Source: JANXYY01 sp035530875 (GTDB taxonomy: Bacteria > Actinomycetota > Actinomycetes > Nanopelagicales > Nanopelagicaceae). Taken from it: 45,990 bases of DNA. The notes under the pieces are model-generated. The model saw only the letters and a program-made list of their open reading frames with translations, ran no database searches and was not told where the DNA came from. Each line of letters begins with the position of its first letter. The stretch's first letter is position 1. The DNA lies in assembly GCA_035530875.1 (NCBI GenBank), contig DATKUB010000070.1, positions 1 through 45,990 of the forward strand, written 5' to 3'. The position numbers and the translations under genes are program-made. Below are positions 6,569-14,914 of the stretch, one piece after another.

Positions 6569-8125
6569 ATGAATGACTCAACGCTGTCACCGGTACTTTC
6601 TGCCCGTACCTCGAGCCAGCATGCCTGGCTCGAGGTACGGGATATCAGCAAACACTATGGCGGTGTTTATGCCCTCGATGGGGTTTCCCTGGCCATTCGG
6701 CGCGGATTTGTGCATGGACTTATAGGCGCAAATGGTGCCGGCAAATCGACCCTCGTCAGATGCCTGGCCGGAGTGGTTTCCCCTGATTCTGGTGAGGTGT
6801 TCATTGAAGGTAAACCGGTTGTTATCGCGGATCCGCATGATGCTTCAGGCTTAGGGCTAGCGTTTATTCACCAAGAAGTGAGCTTGGTTCCGGGTTTCGA
6901 CGTATTTCGAAACATGACGCTCGGAATCGCTCCGCAAACGCGCCTCGGGGTGATCGATTGGCGTTCGCTTCGACGTCGCGCCGAAGGGGTGCGTACGAGG
7001 CTTGCCATGCGTTTTCCGCTGAGTGCGGACATTGATGATCTGAGTACCGCTGATCAATGGCTGGTTCTGATTGGCCGGGCACTCATGAGAGATGCAGTTC
7101 TTATCGCGATGGATGAGCCGACCGCATCGCTTTCTGCGGTTGAAGTGGAACGTGTGCATTCTGTCGTGCGTGATCTCGTGGCAAATGATGTTGCGGTGAT
7201 TTATGTTTCCCACCGGCTCGATGAAGTTGTAGAACTGTGTGATGACATCACCGTGTTTAGGGATGGCAAAGTCGTCAGCCGTGCCACGCGCGGCGAAGTG
7301 ACAAAGCCCGACCTGGTCCGAGCCATCGTCGGTCGTGACGTAGTGGAAGCGCAGATCCCGGAATCACAACTGCACGGAAGAGTTGTATTGGACGTTAAAG
7401 GAGTTTCGGATAAGAAACTTTTGCGCAATGTCTCGCTCTCAGTTCATGAGGGGGAGGTTCTGGGCCTGGCCGGATTGGTTGGCGCGGGCCGAACCGAACT
7501 TGCCAAAATAATCTACGGAGAATCTCATGCGACTGCTGGTGAGGTTCGTTTAAACGGCAAGAAGACGCATTTCCGTGAGCCTGCGGACGCCGCTGCGGCT
7601 GGCATTGGATTCGTGCCGGAAGAGCGACGGTCCGAGGCCGTTTTTGCTGATCGATCAATTGCTTTTAATATCACCATTTCATCATTAGCGGCATCCGTTG
7701 TTTCTCGCTGGTTGCCTCTCTTGCGGCCGAGGCACGCACGTATTCGAGCTTCGAAATTTGCTAAAGAAGTCACTGTTAATACGGCTGATATGCGCCAACT
7801 GATCGGTTCCTTGTCTGGCGGAAACCAGCAGAAAGCGGTGATCGCCAGATGGTTGGCACGTAGCACTAGTCTCCTCATACTCGACGAACCATCACGAGGT
7901 GTCGATGTTGGAGCTCGTTTCGAGATCCACAGGGTCATTCGTGAACTTGCGGCAAAAGGGACCGCCATTCTTGCCATCTCTTCGGACGTAGAAGAGTTGG
8001 TTGGTCTATGCGACCGAGTAATTGTCATGGTCGAGGGTCGGGTTCATGCCGAGTTAAAGGGTTCTGAGATTACGACTGAACGCATGATCGCACTTAGTTT
8101 CACTAGGAAGGACGAACGCCAGTGA
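6569..8125 (+). CDS. rbsA: Sugar ABC transporter ATPase, two-domain (RbsA-like)
   Basis: A 518-aa fusion of two ABC ATPase domains that powers import through the adjacent permease. Domain 1 has Walker A GANGAGKST (53-61) and Walker B with AMDEPTASLS. Domain 2 (from about residue 262) has the degenerate Walker A GLVGAGRTEL usual for this group, the signature LSGGNQQK and Walker B LLILDEPSRGVDVG. Length and arrangement equal RbsA/MglA/XylG. The start ATG 6569 follows a GGAG site 8 nt upstream; no start codon exists between it and the conserved LEVRDISKHYGG segment, so the long hairpin at 6603-6641 lies inside codons 12-25. The stop overlaps the permease GTG by 4 bp. Confidence 0.93.
   Translation: MNDSTLSPVLSARTSSQHAWLEVRDISKHYGGVYALDGVSLAIRRGFVHGLIGANGAGKSTLVRCLAGVVSPDSGEVFIEGKPVVIADPHDASGLGLAFIHQEVSLVPGFDVFRNMTLGIAPQTRLGVIDWRSLRRRAEGVRTRLAMRFPLSADIDDLSTADQWLVLIGRALMRDAVLIAMDEPTASLSAVEVERVHSVVRDLVANDVAVIYVSHRLDEVVELCDDITVFRDGKVVSRATRGEVTKPDLVRAIVGRDVVEAQIPESQLHGRVVLDVKGVSDKKLLRNVSLSVHEGEVLGLAGLVGAGRTELAKIIYGESHATAGEVRLNGKKTHFREPADAAAAGIGFVPEERRSEAVFADRSIAFNITISSLAASVVSRWLPLLRPRHARIRASKFAKEVTVNTADMRQLIGSLSGGNQQKAVIARWLARSTSLLILDEPSRGVDVGARFEIHRVIRELAAKGTAILAISSDVEELVGLCDRVIVMVEGRVHAELKGSEITTERMIALSFTRKDERQ
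6603..6641 (+). repeat. Perfect 17-bp inverted repeat inside the 5' coding end of rbsA
   Basis: The arm CCCGTACCTCGAGCCAG (6603-6619) is exactly complementary to 6625-6641, with a 5-nt loop CATGC. In mRNA this would form a very stable hairpin starting 34 nt after the rbsA start codon. No T-run follows, so it is not an intrinsic terminator, and the rbsA frame reads through it. Its position between the binding-protein gene and most of the transporter genes suits a role in lowering ATPase/permease expression or protecting the upstream mRNA; this is inference. Confidence 0.9.
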
Positions 8126-9150
8126 CCACTCAAAATGTTCCAACAGAGGATGTCGAGGGCAGCGACCGCCGACATCGGATCTGGAAAAACTCGAGCGGAT
8201 CACGGCAGGGCCTAGTGCTTCTCTCTAAATACGGAACGCTCGTTGCCATGGCCGTCATGCTCATTGTGTTCGGTGTCTTCGTGCCGAACGGCGCCTTTTT
8301 CACCAGTGAGAACCTAATCAACATCGTAAATCAGTCCTCGCTTACTGCAATCATTGCCTCCGGATTGACCATCGTTCTAGTAGTAGGAGAGTTCGACCTC
8401 AGTATCGGCTATGTGGCTAGCTTGGCCGGCGTACTTGTTACCGGCTTGATCGTAAGACAGGGTCTGCCGTTATTCCTTGCCGCATTCATCACCCTTCTAA
8501 TCGGCGGCGGAATTGGGGCCGTGAACGGAATTGTCGTTACCAAGGCTCGCGTGAACGCCGTGGTGGCGACGCTAGGTATCGGTACTGTCGTAGTAGGGCT
8601 GAGTTTTGGTTATACGGCTGGTTCCCCAATCGTCGCCGTACCCAAGTCATTCCCTCACCTGGCCCTTGGCAAAATCGCGGGCCTGCCCAATCCCATCTGG
8701 CTGATGGCATTTATCCTTGGACTTCTTTGGGTCGTACTGAATCGCACCCCGCTTGGTCAGCGCATTCAGGCCGTAGGTGGAAACCGTGACGCAGCCCGGC
8801 TCGCCGGAATTCGCACGGACCGCACCAAGATTTCAGCTTTTGTAATCGCTGGCCTCTGTGCCGCCCTGACCGGGATAATGTTGGCTTCGCTGCTCGGAAG
8901 TGGAACTGTTAGTGCGGCGGACAGTTATCTTATGGACTCCTTTGCGGCGGTATTTTTGGGTTCGGCCACGCTGCGCGACGGAGAATTTCACATTGTCGGA
9001 ACGCTAATCGGCGTATTAATTGTAAATGTAGGCTTCAATGGGCTCAGCCAATTGGGAACCCCAACTTTTTGGCAATACATTTTCAAGGGAGGCATTCTCG
9101 TCGCTGCCGTGGCTTTGTCGACCATCGCGCGCAGATACGCCCGAAGATAG
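8122..9150 (+). CDS. rbsC: Sugar ABC transporter permease (RbsC-like)
   Basis: A 342-aa polytopic inner-membrane protein of the BPD_transp_2 family, forming the pore for sugar import with the two-domain ATPase. The first 30 residues are charged and cytoplasmic; about nine to ten hydrophobic segments follow. Family wordings are clear: GLTIVLVVGEFDLSIG, GAVNGIVVTKARVNAVVATLG, GGNRDAARLAGI (the ATPase-contact loop) and a late GTLIGVLIVNVGFNGL. It starts with GTG overlapping the ATPase stop (GTGA). It is the last transport gene, and 71 nt separate it from the regulator. Confidence 0.93.
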   Translation: MTTQNVPTEDVEGSDRRHRIWKNSSGSRQGLVLLSKYGTLVAMAVMLIVFGVFVPNGAFFTSENLINIVNQSSLTAIIASGLTIVLVVGEFDLSIGYVASLAGVLVTGLIVRQGLPLFLAAFITLLIGGGIGAVNGIVVTKARVNAVVATLGIGTVVVGLSFGYTAGSPIVAVPKSFPHLALGKIAGLPNPIWLMAFILGLLWVVLNRTPLGQRIQAVGGNRDAARLAGIRTDRTKISAFVIAGLCAALTGIMLASLLGSGTVSAADSYLMDSFAAVFLGSATLRDGEFHIVGTLIGVLIVNVGFNGLSQLGTPTFWQYIFKGGILVAAVALSTIARRYARR

Positions 9151-9221
9151 GGATGCATAGTAAATAATTATCAATCAATCATGCCTTCAAGGTGTAGGAA
9201 ATTCGGAGTGGGGAGTGCGCT

Positions 9222-10256
9222 GTGGTGACAATGCGGGATGTGGCTAAAGCTGCCGGCGTTTCCACTGCAACGGTATCCCGAGTCCTCAATAAGTCAGGCG
9301 AGGTCGACCAGACCCTCACCGAACGGGTACTGCGAGCCATTCAAGAACTCAACTATCGGCCGAACCTGGTGGCTCGAGGACTTCGGACTCAAGCGACATC
9401 GGTTGTGGCCTTAATTATCTCCGATATCGAAAATCCCTTTTTCACCTCCGTCTGCCGCGGTGTAGAAGACACGGCCAGTCGAGCCGGCTTCGCCGTGATG
9501 GTCTGCAACGCCGACGAGGACCTTGGAAAAGAGCGAGATTACATCGCGATGCTCGCAGCTCAGCGGGTTGCCGGAATCATCATCAGCCCAGCTTCGGCGG
9601 AGTTGACGGACATCTCGCCGCTTCAGGAGCGTGGAATTAAAGTCCTAGCGCTTGATCGGCAGTTACCGATACCTACAGACTCGGTTCGCGTCGACAACCG
9701 TTCCGGCGCCAGAACCGCAACACACCATCTGCTCGCTTCAGGGGCGCGTCGAGTTGCTTGCATTACCGGAACTCACGGTGCCACTACTGCACGAGAACGA
9801 CTAACCGGATATCTTGAGGCGCTGGCTGTCGCAGGGGTAGAGCCGGATCCCGCCCTACAGCATTTTGCTGACTTCAAAGAGCAAGGGGGCTACGACGCAG
9901 TAGTTAAGGTCCTTGAATTGGCTGACCCTCCTGATGCCATCTTTGTTGCAAATAACCGCATGACCACCGGTGCTCTGCACGCACTAGTCGATCACGGCGT
10001 CGCCATACCGGAAGATGTAAGCATCGTTGGCTTCGACGAACTTCCTTGGGCAGATGTTGTTACGCCGTCGATTACGACGGTACGCCAACCAACCTATGAG
10101 ATGGGCACCGCCGCTGCCAGAATGCTCATAGAGCGAATCGGTGGTGATGACTCAGCCCCGCGAGACGTCGTCTTTGAACCCGAGCTGAATGTACGGAGCA
10201 GTTCCGTAAAGAGCAGACCAGAGCGCAAGCCGCTTGGGCGTAAGAAAGCAAAATAG
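9222..10256 (+). CDS. LacI-family transcriptional regulator
   Basis: A 344-aa LacI/PurR-type regulator. The N-terminal helix-turn-helix is complete (MRDVAKAAGVSTATVSRVLN), followed by the hinge helix with YRPNLVARGL, whose Leu is expected to intercalate at a central CG step. A sugar-binding, periplasmic-protein-like core follows (SDIENPFFTSVCRGVED, VACITGTHGATTARERLTGY, PDAIFVANNRMTTGAL, DVSIVGFDELPW). The start is GTG 9222 with GGGGAG 6 nt upstream; GTG 9225 and ATG 9231 are in-frame alternatives. The tandem operator at 2116-2139 is its most likely target and the locus sugar its likely effector. The 71-nt upstream gap is AT-rich (9160-9180) and may hold its own promoter. Confidence 0.93.
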   Translation: MVTMRDVAKAAGVSTATVSRVLNKSGEVDQTLTERVLRAIQELNYRPNLVARGLRTQATSVVALIISDIENPFFTSVCRGVEDTASRAGFAVMVCNADEDLGKERDYIAMLAAQRVAGIIISPASAELTDISPLQERGIKVLALDRQLPIPTDSVRVDNRSGARTATHHLLASGARRVACITGTHGATTARERLTGYLEALAVAGVEPDPALQHFADFKEQGGYDAVVKVLELADPPDAIFVANNRMTTGALHALVDHGVAIPEDVSIVGFDELPWADVVTPSITTVRQPTYEMGTAAARMLIERIGGDDSAPRDVVFEPELNVRSSSVKSRPERKPLGRKKAK

Positions 10257-10289
10257 TGCCCTGGACGCGCGCGATGTTGCGGTCTCCGC

Positions 10290-10295
10290 TAGCGT
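10290..10295 (+). promoter_or_regulatory. -10 element for leaderless oxidoreductase mRNA
   Basis: TAGCGT ends exactly 6 nt before ATG 10302, so transcription should begin at or next to the start codon. No ribosome-binding site is seen upstream of the gene. The same hexamer and spacing occur before hisN. Confidence 0.5.
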
Positions 10296-10301
10296 GACGC
10301 C

Positions 10302-11831
10302 ATGCGAGCAGGTGGGCATCGAGGCCTAGGCGAGGTCATTGGCCTGATCGCCGTGATTGCAGGCCTGGCTATCGCGCAACTTGTTGCCGCACTAAGGAAT
10401 GGTCTCAATAATCCCATTGTCTCGCTTGGCAATCGGATAATCGATCATGTTCCGGCCGCCGTAAAGAAATTTGCAATAAAGACATTCGGAGTAAACGACA
10501 AGACCGCGTTGGTTTTCAGTATTCTCGTGGTGGTCCTGATTCTTGCCATGCTGATTGGCCGGATCTCAGCCTCTGGAAATCAAAGACTGGCCTACGGCCT
10601 TGTGACCACATTGATCGCGATTGCGGGAGCCGCCGCGCTCTTCGACGCCGGCGCATCGCTTCTATCATTACTTCCCTCGCTTGCTGCGGGTGCGACGGCC
10701 ATCTTGATTCTGCATTGGTTTAGCCTCAAACGCGCCGGGGTCAGCCATGATCAAGACGGATTAAGCCGGCGCGAATTGTTCAAAGCGTTCACGTTGATTG
10801 GCGTCGGAACCGTGGCTGCCGCTGGAGTCAGCAAATTTCTAGGGGATCGGGCCAGTGTGCAGTTGCAAAGGCTCAACATTGCGCTGCCAAGACCACTTAA
10901 GTTTCTTCCTCCGCCACCTGCTGATCCCGCAGCTACTGTGCCCGGCTTATCCACTCTATTCACCCCGAATAGCCACTTTTATCGAATTGATACTGCTCTT
11001 ACGGTGCCAAATATTTCAATTGATACCTGGCGTCTCAGAATTGATGGGATGGTTAAGAAACCTCGTGAATTCACATACAGCGAGCTGTCGCAGAGACCCG
11101 TATTCGAACTGGACGACACCATCTCCTGCGTATCAAATGAAGTGGGTGGCTACCTGGTTGGAAATGCGCGTTGGCTTGGAATCAGGCTAGATGACCTGAT
11201 CAAAGAAGTGGGACCGAGCGCCAAAGCAGATCAAATCATGGGATATTCATCCGACGGATTCTCCGCTGGCTTTCCGCTGGCGGCCCTTGATGGACGCGAT
11301 GCAATGATCGCATTTGGAATGAATGGAGAGCCGCTTCCGTTGAATCACGGATACCCGGCACGGATAATCGTTCCAGGCCTATATGGTTATGTTTCGGCAA
11401 CCAAGTGGCTCACCCGTATCGAACTGACGCGTTTCGACCTGAAGCAGGGCTATTGGGTTCCGCGCGGCTGGTCCGCGCTGGCGCCAATAAAGACGCAATC
11501 TCGCATTGATACACCCCGTAGCGGCACGAGCGTTAAAGCTGGAAATGTTGCGATTGCCGGGGTCGCTTGGGCGCCTACTCGTGGGATCTCCCGAGTAGAG
11601 GTACGAGTCGGCAACGGACAGAGCGCGCAGTGGCGCGAGGCGACGTTGGGGCCGGAACTGGCTAAAACCACCTGGCGTCAGTGGTGGATTAATTGGGAAG
11701 CGAAGCCAGGAGCAACGGAAATCTCGGTTCGAGCCACAGATGGAACTGGGGCCCTGCAATCAAGCACGATAACTCCGCCCGATCCAAATGGTGCACAAGG
11801 CTGGCACACGATTTCAGTCAACGTCAGTTAG
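10302..11831 (+). CDS. Membrane-anchored molybdopterin oxidoreductase (sulfite oxidase/YedY fold)
   Basis: A 509-aa protein with a four- to five-helix membrane part (about residues 10-32, 68-86, 97-139 and 161-181) followed by an extracytoplasmic molybdopterin domain. A twin-arginine-like SRRELFKAF (155-163) precedes the last helix, which suggests Tat insertion of the folded cofactor domain. The molybdenum-ligand cysteine is Cys276 in DDTISCVSNEVGG. The motif SDGFSAGFPL and the C-terminal Ig-like domain (about 400-509) match the sulfite oxidase-type dimerisation domain. It probably reduces or oxidises sulfur or methionine-sulfoxide-like substrates; no cytochrome partner is adjacent. It is convergent with hemL, 20 nt apart. 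Confidence 0.88.
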   Translation: MRAGGHRGLGEVIGLIAVIAGLAIAQLVAALRNGLNNPIVSLGNRIIDHVPAAVKKFAIKTFGVNDKTALVFSILVVVLILAMLIGRISASGNQRLAYGLVTTLIAIAGAAALFDAGASLLSLLPSLAAGATAILILHWFSLKRAGVSHDQDGLSRRELFKAFTLIGVGTVAAAGVSKFLGDRASVQLQRLNIALPRPLKFLPPPPADPAATVPGLSTLFTPNSHFYRIDTALTVPNISIDTWRLRIDGMVKKPREFTYSELSQRPVFELDDTISCVSNEVGGYLVGNARWLGIRLDDLIKEVGPSAKADQIMGYSSDGFSAGFPLAALDGRDAMIAFGMNGEPLPLNHGYPARIIVPGLYGYVSATKWLTRIELTRFDLKQGYWVPRGWSALAPIKTQSRIDTPRSGTSVKAGNVAIAGVAWAPTRGISRVEVRVGNGQSAQWREATLGPELAKTTWRQWWINWEAKPGATEISVRATDGTGALQSSTITPPDPNGAQGWHTISVNVS

Positions 11832-11851
11832 CAACTGCCGCATTGGGAATG

Positions 11852-13171
11852 TCAGCGTTGTGTGGCTGCCGATGCCTTGGCTGCGAGTTGAGCAGCAGCG
11901 GAAATTTCTTCGATGTCGCGATCTGTATGGGCGCCGGATACAAACCAAGCCTCAAACGCCGATGGCGGTAGCGAAACTCCGCTATTGAGCATCGAGTGGA
12001 AAAATGCGGCGAATGCCTTTGTGTCCTGACGCTGAGCATTTTCAAAATTTACGACAGGTGCTTCGTGGAAAAAAATAGAGAATAGATTTCCAGCGTTCTG
12101 CACCTGGTGGGCAACTCCCGAAGCGCTCAACGCCGAGGAAACCGCCTGCGCCACCTCAGCTGCTCTCTTATCGAGTGTCTGATAGAGATTTGCGTCGCAG
12201 AGTTCCAGAGTTGCCAGACCGGCTGCGGTAGCAACTGGATTCCCACTCAAAGTGCCTGCTTGATAGACAGCACCTAGCGGAGCAAGCTGATCCATTATGG
12301 CTGCGCGTCCGGCCACCGCTGCTACCGGATACCCGCCACCAATTACCTTTCCGAAAGTTAGGAGATCTGGTGTCCAGCTCTCGGTGGCTTCTACCGAGCC
12401 CCACCAACCGCCTTGGGAAACTCTGAATCCAGTCATTACCTCATCAAGAATGAGTAGAGAGCCATTCTGCTTGCAAGTTTCTGCCAGAAAAGAATTAAAT
12501 CCGGCTAGAGGTGGGACGACACCCATGTTCGCGGGAACTGCCTCCGTCAACACGGCCGCAATTTCATGGCCTCGTGCCGCGAAAAGTTCTTTGATTGCTG
12601 CCTGGTCGTTGTAGGGAAGAACCACGGTGTCTTGCGCCTGACCTTTGGTCACTCCTGGGGAGTTGGGCAGACCAAGTGTGATTACGCCCGAACCGGCCTG
12701 CACTAGGAGCGCATCCGAGTGACCGTGATAGCAGCCGGCGAACTTTACGATGACGTCGCGGCCGGTGGCTGCCCGTGCCAGGCGCACAGCCGTCATTACC
12801 GCTTCAGTCCCAGACGAAACAAATCGCACTCGTTCTGCCGCTGGAACGCGCCGGTTGATCTCCTCTGCGAGTAGAACTTCATTGGGTCCTGGCGCGCCAA
12901 AAGATGAGGATTTGGCTGCGGATTCCAAGACTCGTTCTACAACTGTGGGATGAGCATGACCGACAATCATCGGACCCCAGGAGCCCACCAAATCGATGTA
13001 TTCGTTTCCATCAATATCAAAGATTCTTGAACCTTTACCCCGAACGAAATACCGAGGAGTTCCGCCAACTGCGGCAAAAGCCCTTACTGGCGAACTAACA
13101 CCGCCAGGAATAACGCGTTTAGCCCGCTCGTGCCAGGCTTCCGATAAATCAATTGATCGGTTGGTGCTCAT
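11852..13171 (-). CDS. hemL: Glutamate-1-semialdehyde 2,1-aminomutase
   Basis: A 439-aa PLP enzyme that converts glutamate-1-semialdehyde to 5-aminolevulinate, the second step of the C5 heme route. Visible signatures are IPGGVSSPVRAF at the N-terminus, the YIDLVGSWGPMIVGHAHP segment, FVSSGTEAVMTAVRLAR, CYHGHSDALL, LILDEVMTGFRV, and TFGKVIGGGYPVAA with the PLP lysine. Length is normal. It is the last gene of the minus-strand heme operon and its ATG overlaps the hemB stop (ATGA). It is cytoplasmic and should take unstable substrate from HemA, encoded in the same operon. Confidence 0.97.
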   Translation of the reverse strand: MSTNRSIDLSEAWHERAKRVIPGGVSSPVRAFAAVGGTPRYFVRGKGSRIFDIDGNEYIDLVGSWGPMIVGHAHPTVVERVLESAAKSSSFGAPGPNEVLLAEEINRRVPAAERVRFVSSGTEAVMTAVRLARAATGRDVIVKFAGCYHGHSDALLVQAGSGVITLGLPNSPGVTKGQAQDTVVLPYNDQAAIKELFAARGHEIAAVLTEAVPANMGVVPPLAGFNSFLAETCKQNGSLLILDEVMTGFRVSQGGWWGSVEATESWTPDLLTFGKVIGGGYPVAAVAGRAAIMDQLAPLGAVYQAGTLSGNPVATAAGLATLELCDANLYQTLDKRAAEVAQAVSSALSASGVAHQVQNAGNLFSIFFHEAPVVNFENAQRQDTKAFAAFFHSMLNSGVSLPPSAFEAWFVSGAHTDRDIEEISAAAQLAAKASAATQR

Positions 13172-14151
13172 GCCGATCCGTCTTTCAGCAGGCGAGCTGC
13201 TTCAAGAGCCCAGTAGGTGCAAATAACTGAGGCACCAGCTCTTCGAACCGATGTCAGAATTTCAAGGATGGCGCGCTCGCGATCAAGGAAGCCGGCGGCC
13301 GCGGCACTTTCAATCATCGCCATCTCACCCGAGACGATGTAGGCGGCCGTAGGAACGTCTACCATTTGCGAGGCCGCCTGCAATACATCGAGATAGGACA
13401 GCGACGGTTTCACCATGATGATGTCCGCGCCTTCTGAAACATCCAGCCGTATTTCGCGAAGTGACTCTTTGGCATTGGCTGGATCCTGCTGGTAAGTATT
13501 TCTATCGCCGGTCAACTGTGAGTCGACTGCGTTACGGAAGGGTCCATAGAAAGCAGAAGCGAACTTTGCCGCATAGGCAAGAATCAGAACATCAGATCGG
13601 CTGATTGAATCCAAATGTTGCCTCACCGCGCGAACTTGTCCGTCCATCATGCCGCTAGTGCCGAGGACCTGAGCGCCGGCATCGGCCAAAACCCCTGCCA
13701 TCGATGCGTAGATACCCAAAGTCCGGTCATTGTCCACGTGACCTTCTAGATCGAGCACTCCGCAATGACCGTGGTCAGTGAATTCATCGAGGCAGAGATC
13801 AGCCATTATCACGAGGTCATCGCCTGCCTCGGCGCGAGCAACTCGTACAGCTCTGGATAGAACTCCGTCTGGGTTTAGGGCCTCAGAGCCATCCGCATCG
13901 CGCCTTTCTGGAACTCCAAAAAGCATTACGCCTCCGATCCCTTGGGATAGGCACTTGGCGAGTTCTTCTTGGAAAGATTCTGTGCTGTGTTGGACCACGC
14001 CAGGCATGCCAGGAATGGGAGTCGGTTCGGTTAGCCCTTCTCGGATAAACATGGGAAGAACCAAGGACGATGCTGATACTCGGTTTTCGCGGACTAACGC
14101 TCGGATTCCAGAGGTGGCTCTTAGCCGACGTGGTCGCTCAGTGATTTCCAT
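13168..14151 (-). CDS. hemB: Delta-aminolevulinic acid dehydratase
   Basis: A 327-aa enzyme that condenses two 5-aminolevulinate molecules to porphobilinogen. The metal-site segment DLCLDEFTDHGHCG has two of the three zinc cysteines known in E. coli HemB, with Asp in the middle position, as I recall for other actinobacterial HemB proteins. The Schiff-base lysines lie in YAAKFASAFYGPFR and MVKPSLSYLD. Its ATG lies 14 bp inside the 3' end of hemD and its stop overlaps hemL, so translation is coupled on both sides. Confidence 0.97.
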   Translation of the reverse strand: MEITERPRRLRATSGIRALVRENRVSASSLVLPMFIREGLTEPTPIPGMPGVVQHSTESFQEELAKCLSQGIGGVMLFGVPERRDADGSEALNPDGVLSRAVRVARAEAGDDLVIMADLCLDEFTDHGHCGVLDLEGHVDNDRTLGIYASMAGVLADAGAQVLGTSGMMDGQVRAVRQHLDSISRSDVLILAYAAKFASAFYGPFRNAVDSQLTGDRNTYQQDPANAKESLREIRLDVSEGADIIMVKPSLSYLDVLQAASQMVDVPTAAYIVSGEMAMIESAAAAGFLDRERAILEILTSVRRAGASVICTYWALEAARLLKDGSA

Positions 14152-14914
14152 GGTTCCGCCTTGCTAGGAGAGAGTGGATTGTGACAGCAACGGACTCTGG
14201 GGTTGGATCTGTTGCCACGGCATCCACTCTAATTCCGAACTCGGTCGCCGCCTTAGCGCTGGTAGGTCCGGCGCACACAATCACGACCTCTTTTGGAATT
14301 TGTAGGCTCGGCACATGAGTTAGAAAGGCTCGTACTGCGCTCGGCGAGCGCAGAAGAATGGCAGCAACCTCGCTTCGTCGCACCATGGAGGCAGATTCCG
14401 GCTCGCCCACTTTTGGTGCGGTTGTGTAGACGATCCCTGACCTAACCGTCCAGCCGACTTCTTCAAGATCTCGGGGGAGATTAGTCATGGCCAGGTTTCC
14501 GCTTGGAATTATCGCTGTGCCAGGCGGGAAATCTTGCAAAGTCGCAGAGAGAGCAGCTGATGTTGCCTCTTCAGGAGTCAGAACAGGGTGGGCGCCGAGT
14601 TCGGAAAGTGCTTTCGCAGTGGCTTTGCCGATCGCGGCAAAGTGGAGTTCGGGGTGGGCTGAAATTGCTTCTACAAGTCGGTCGTGGCCAATGATCTCAA
14701 TCCAGAATTTAAGCGCGTTGACTGAGGTCGCGATTAACCAAGTCAGGCCGTGTTGGGCAACAAGAAAATCCAGCAACTCAAAAGCGTCCCTGGTTTCGGC
14801 GCTCACTTCGATATCCAAATACGGATCAATCAATGAGGTTAGGCCGAGTTTTGAAAGAGCGAGAGCGTCGACGTCGTTTCCGGCGCCTCTAATGAGAAGA
14901 ACTGGTTTAGACAT
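14138..14914 (-). CDS. hemD: Uroporphyrinogen-III synthase
   Basis: A 258-aa two-domain HemD that cyclises hydroxymethylbilane with inversion of ring D. The family is poorly conserved. The assignment rests on the N-terminal VLLIRGAGND, the segment TSVNALKFWIE, AAIGKATAKALSELG, the late ILLRSPSAVRAFL and CAGPTSAKAATEFG, and its place between hemC and hemB. ATG 14914 was chosen: it overlaps the hemC stop by 8 bp and starts directly before the first beta strand. A longer frame to 14989 would run 83 bp into hemC and adds an unrelated extension. Confidence 0.93.
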   Translation of the reverse strand: MSKPVLLIRGAGNDVDALALSKLGLTSLIDPYLDIEVSAETRDAFELLDFLVAQHGLTWLIATSVNALKFWIEIIGHDRLVEAISAHPELHFAAIGKATAKALSELGAHPVLTPEEATSAALSATLQDFPPGTAIIPSGNLAMTNLPRDLEEVGWTVRSGIVYTTAPKVGEPESASMVRRSEVAAILLRSPSAVRAFLTHVPSLQIPKEVVIVCAGPTSAKAATEFGIRVDAVATDPTPESVAVTIHSLLARRNHGNH

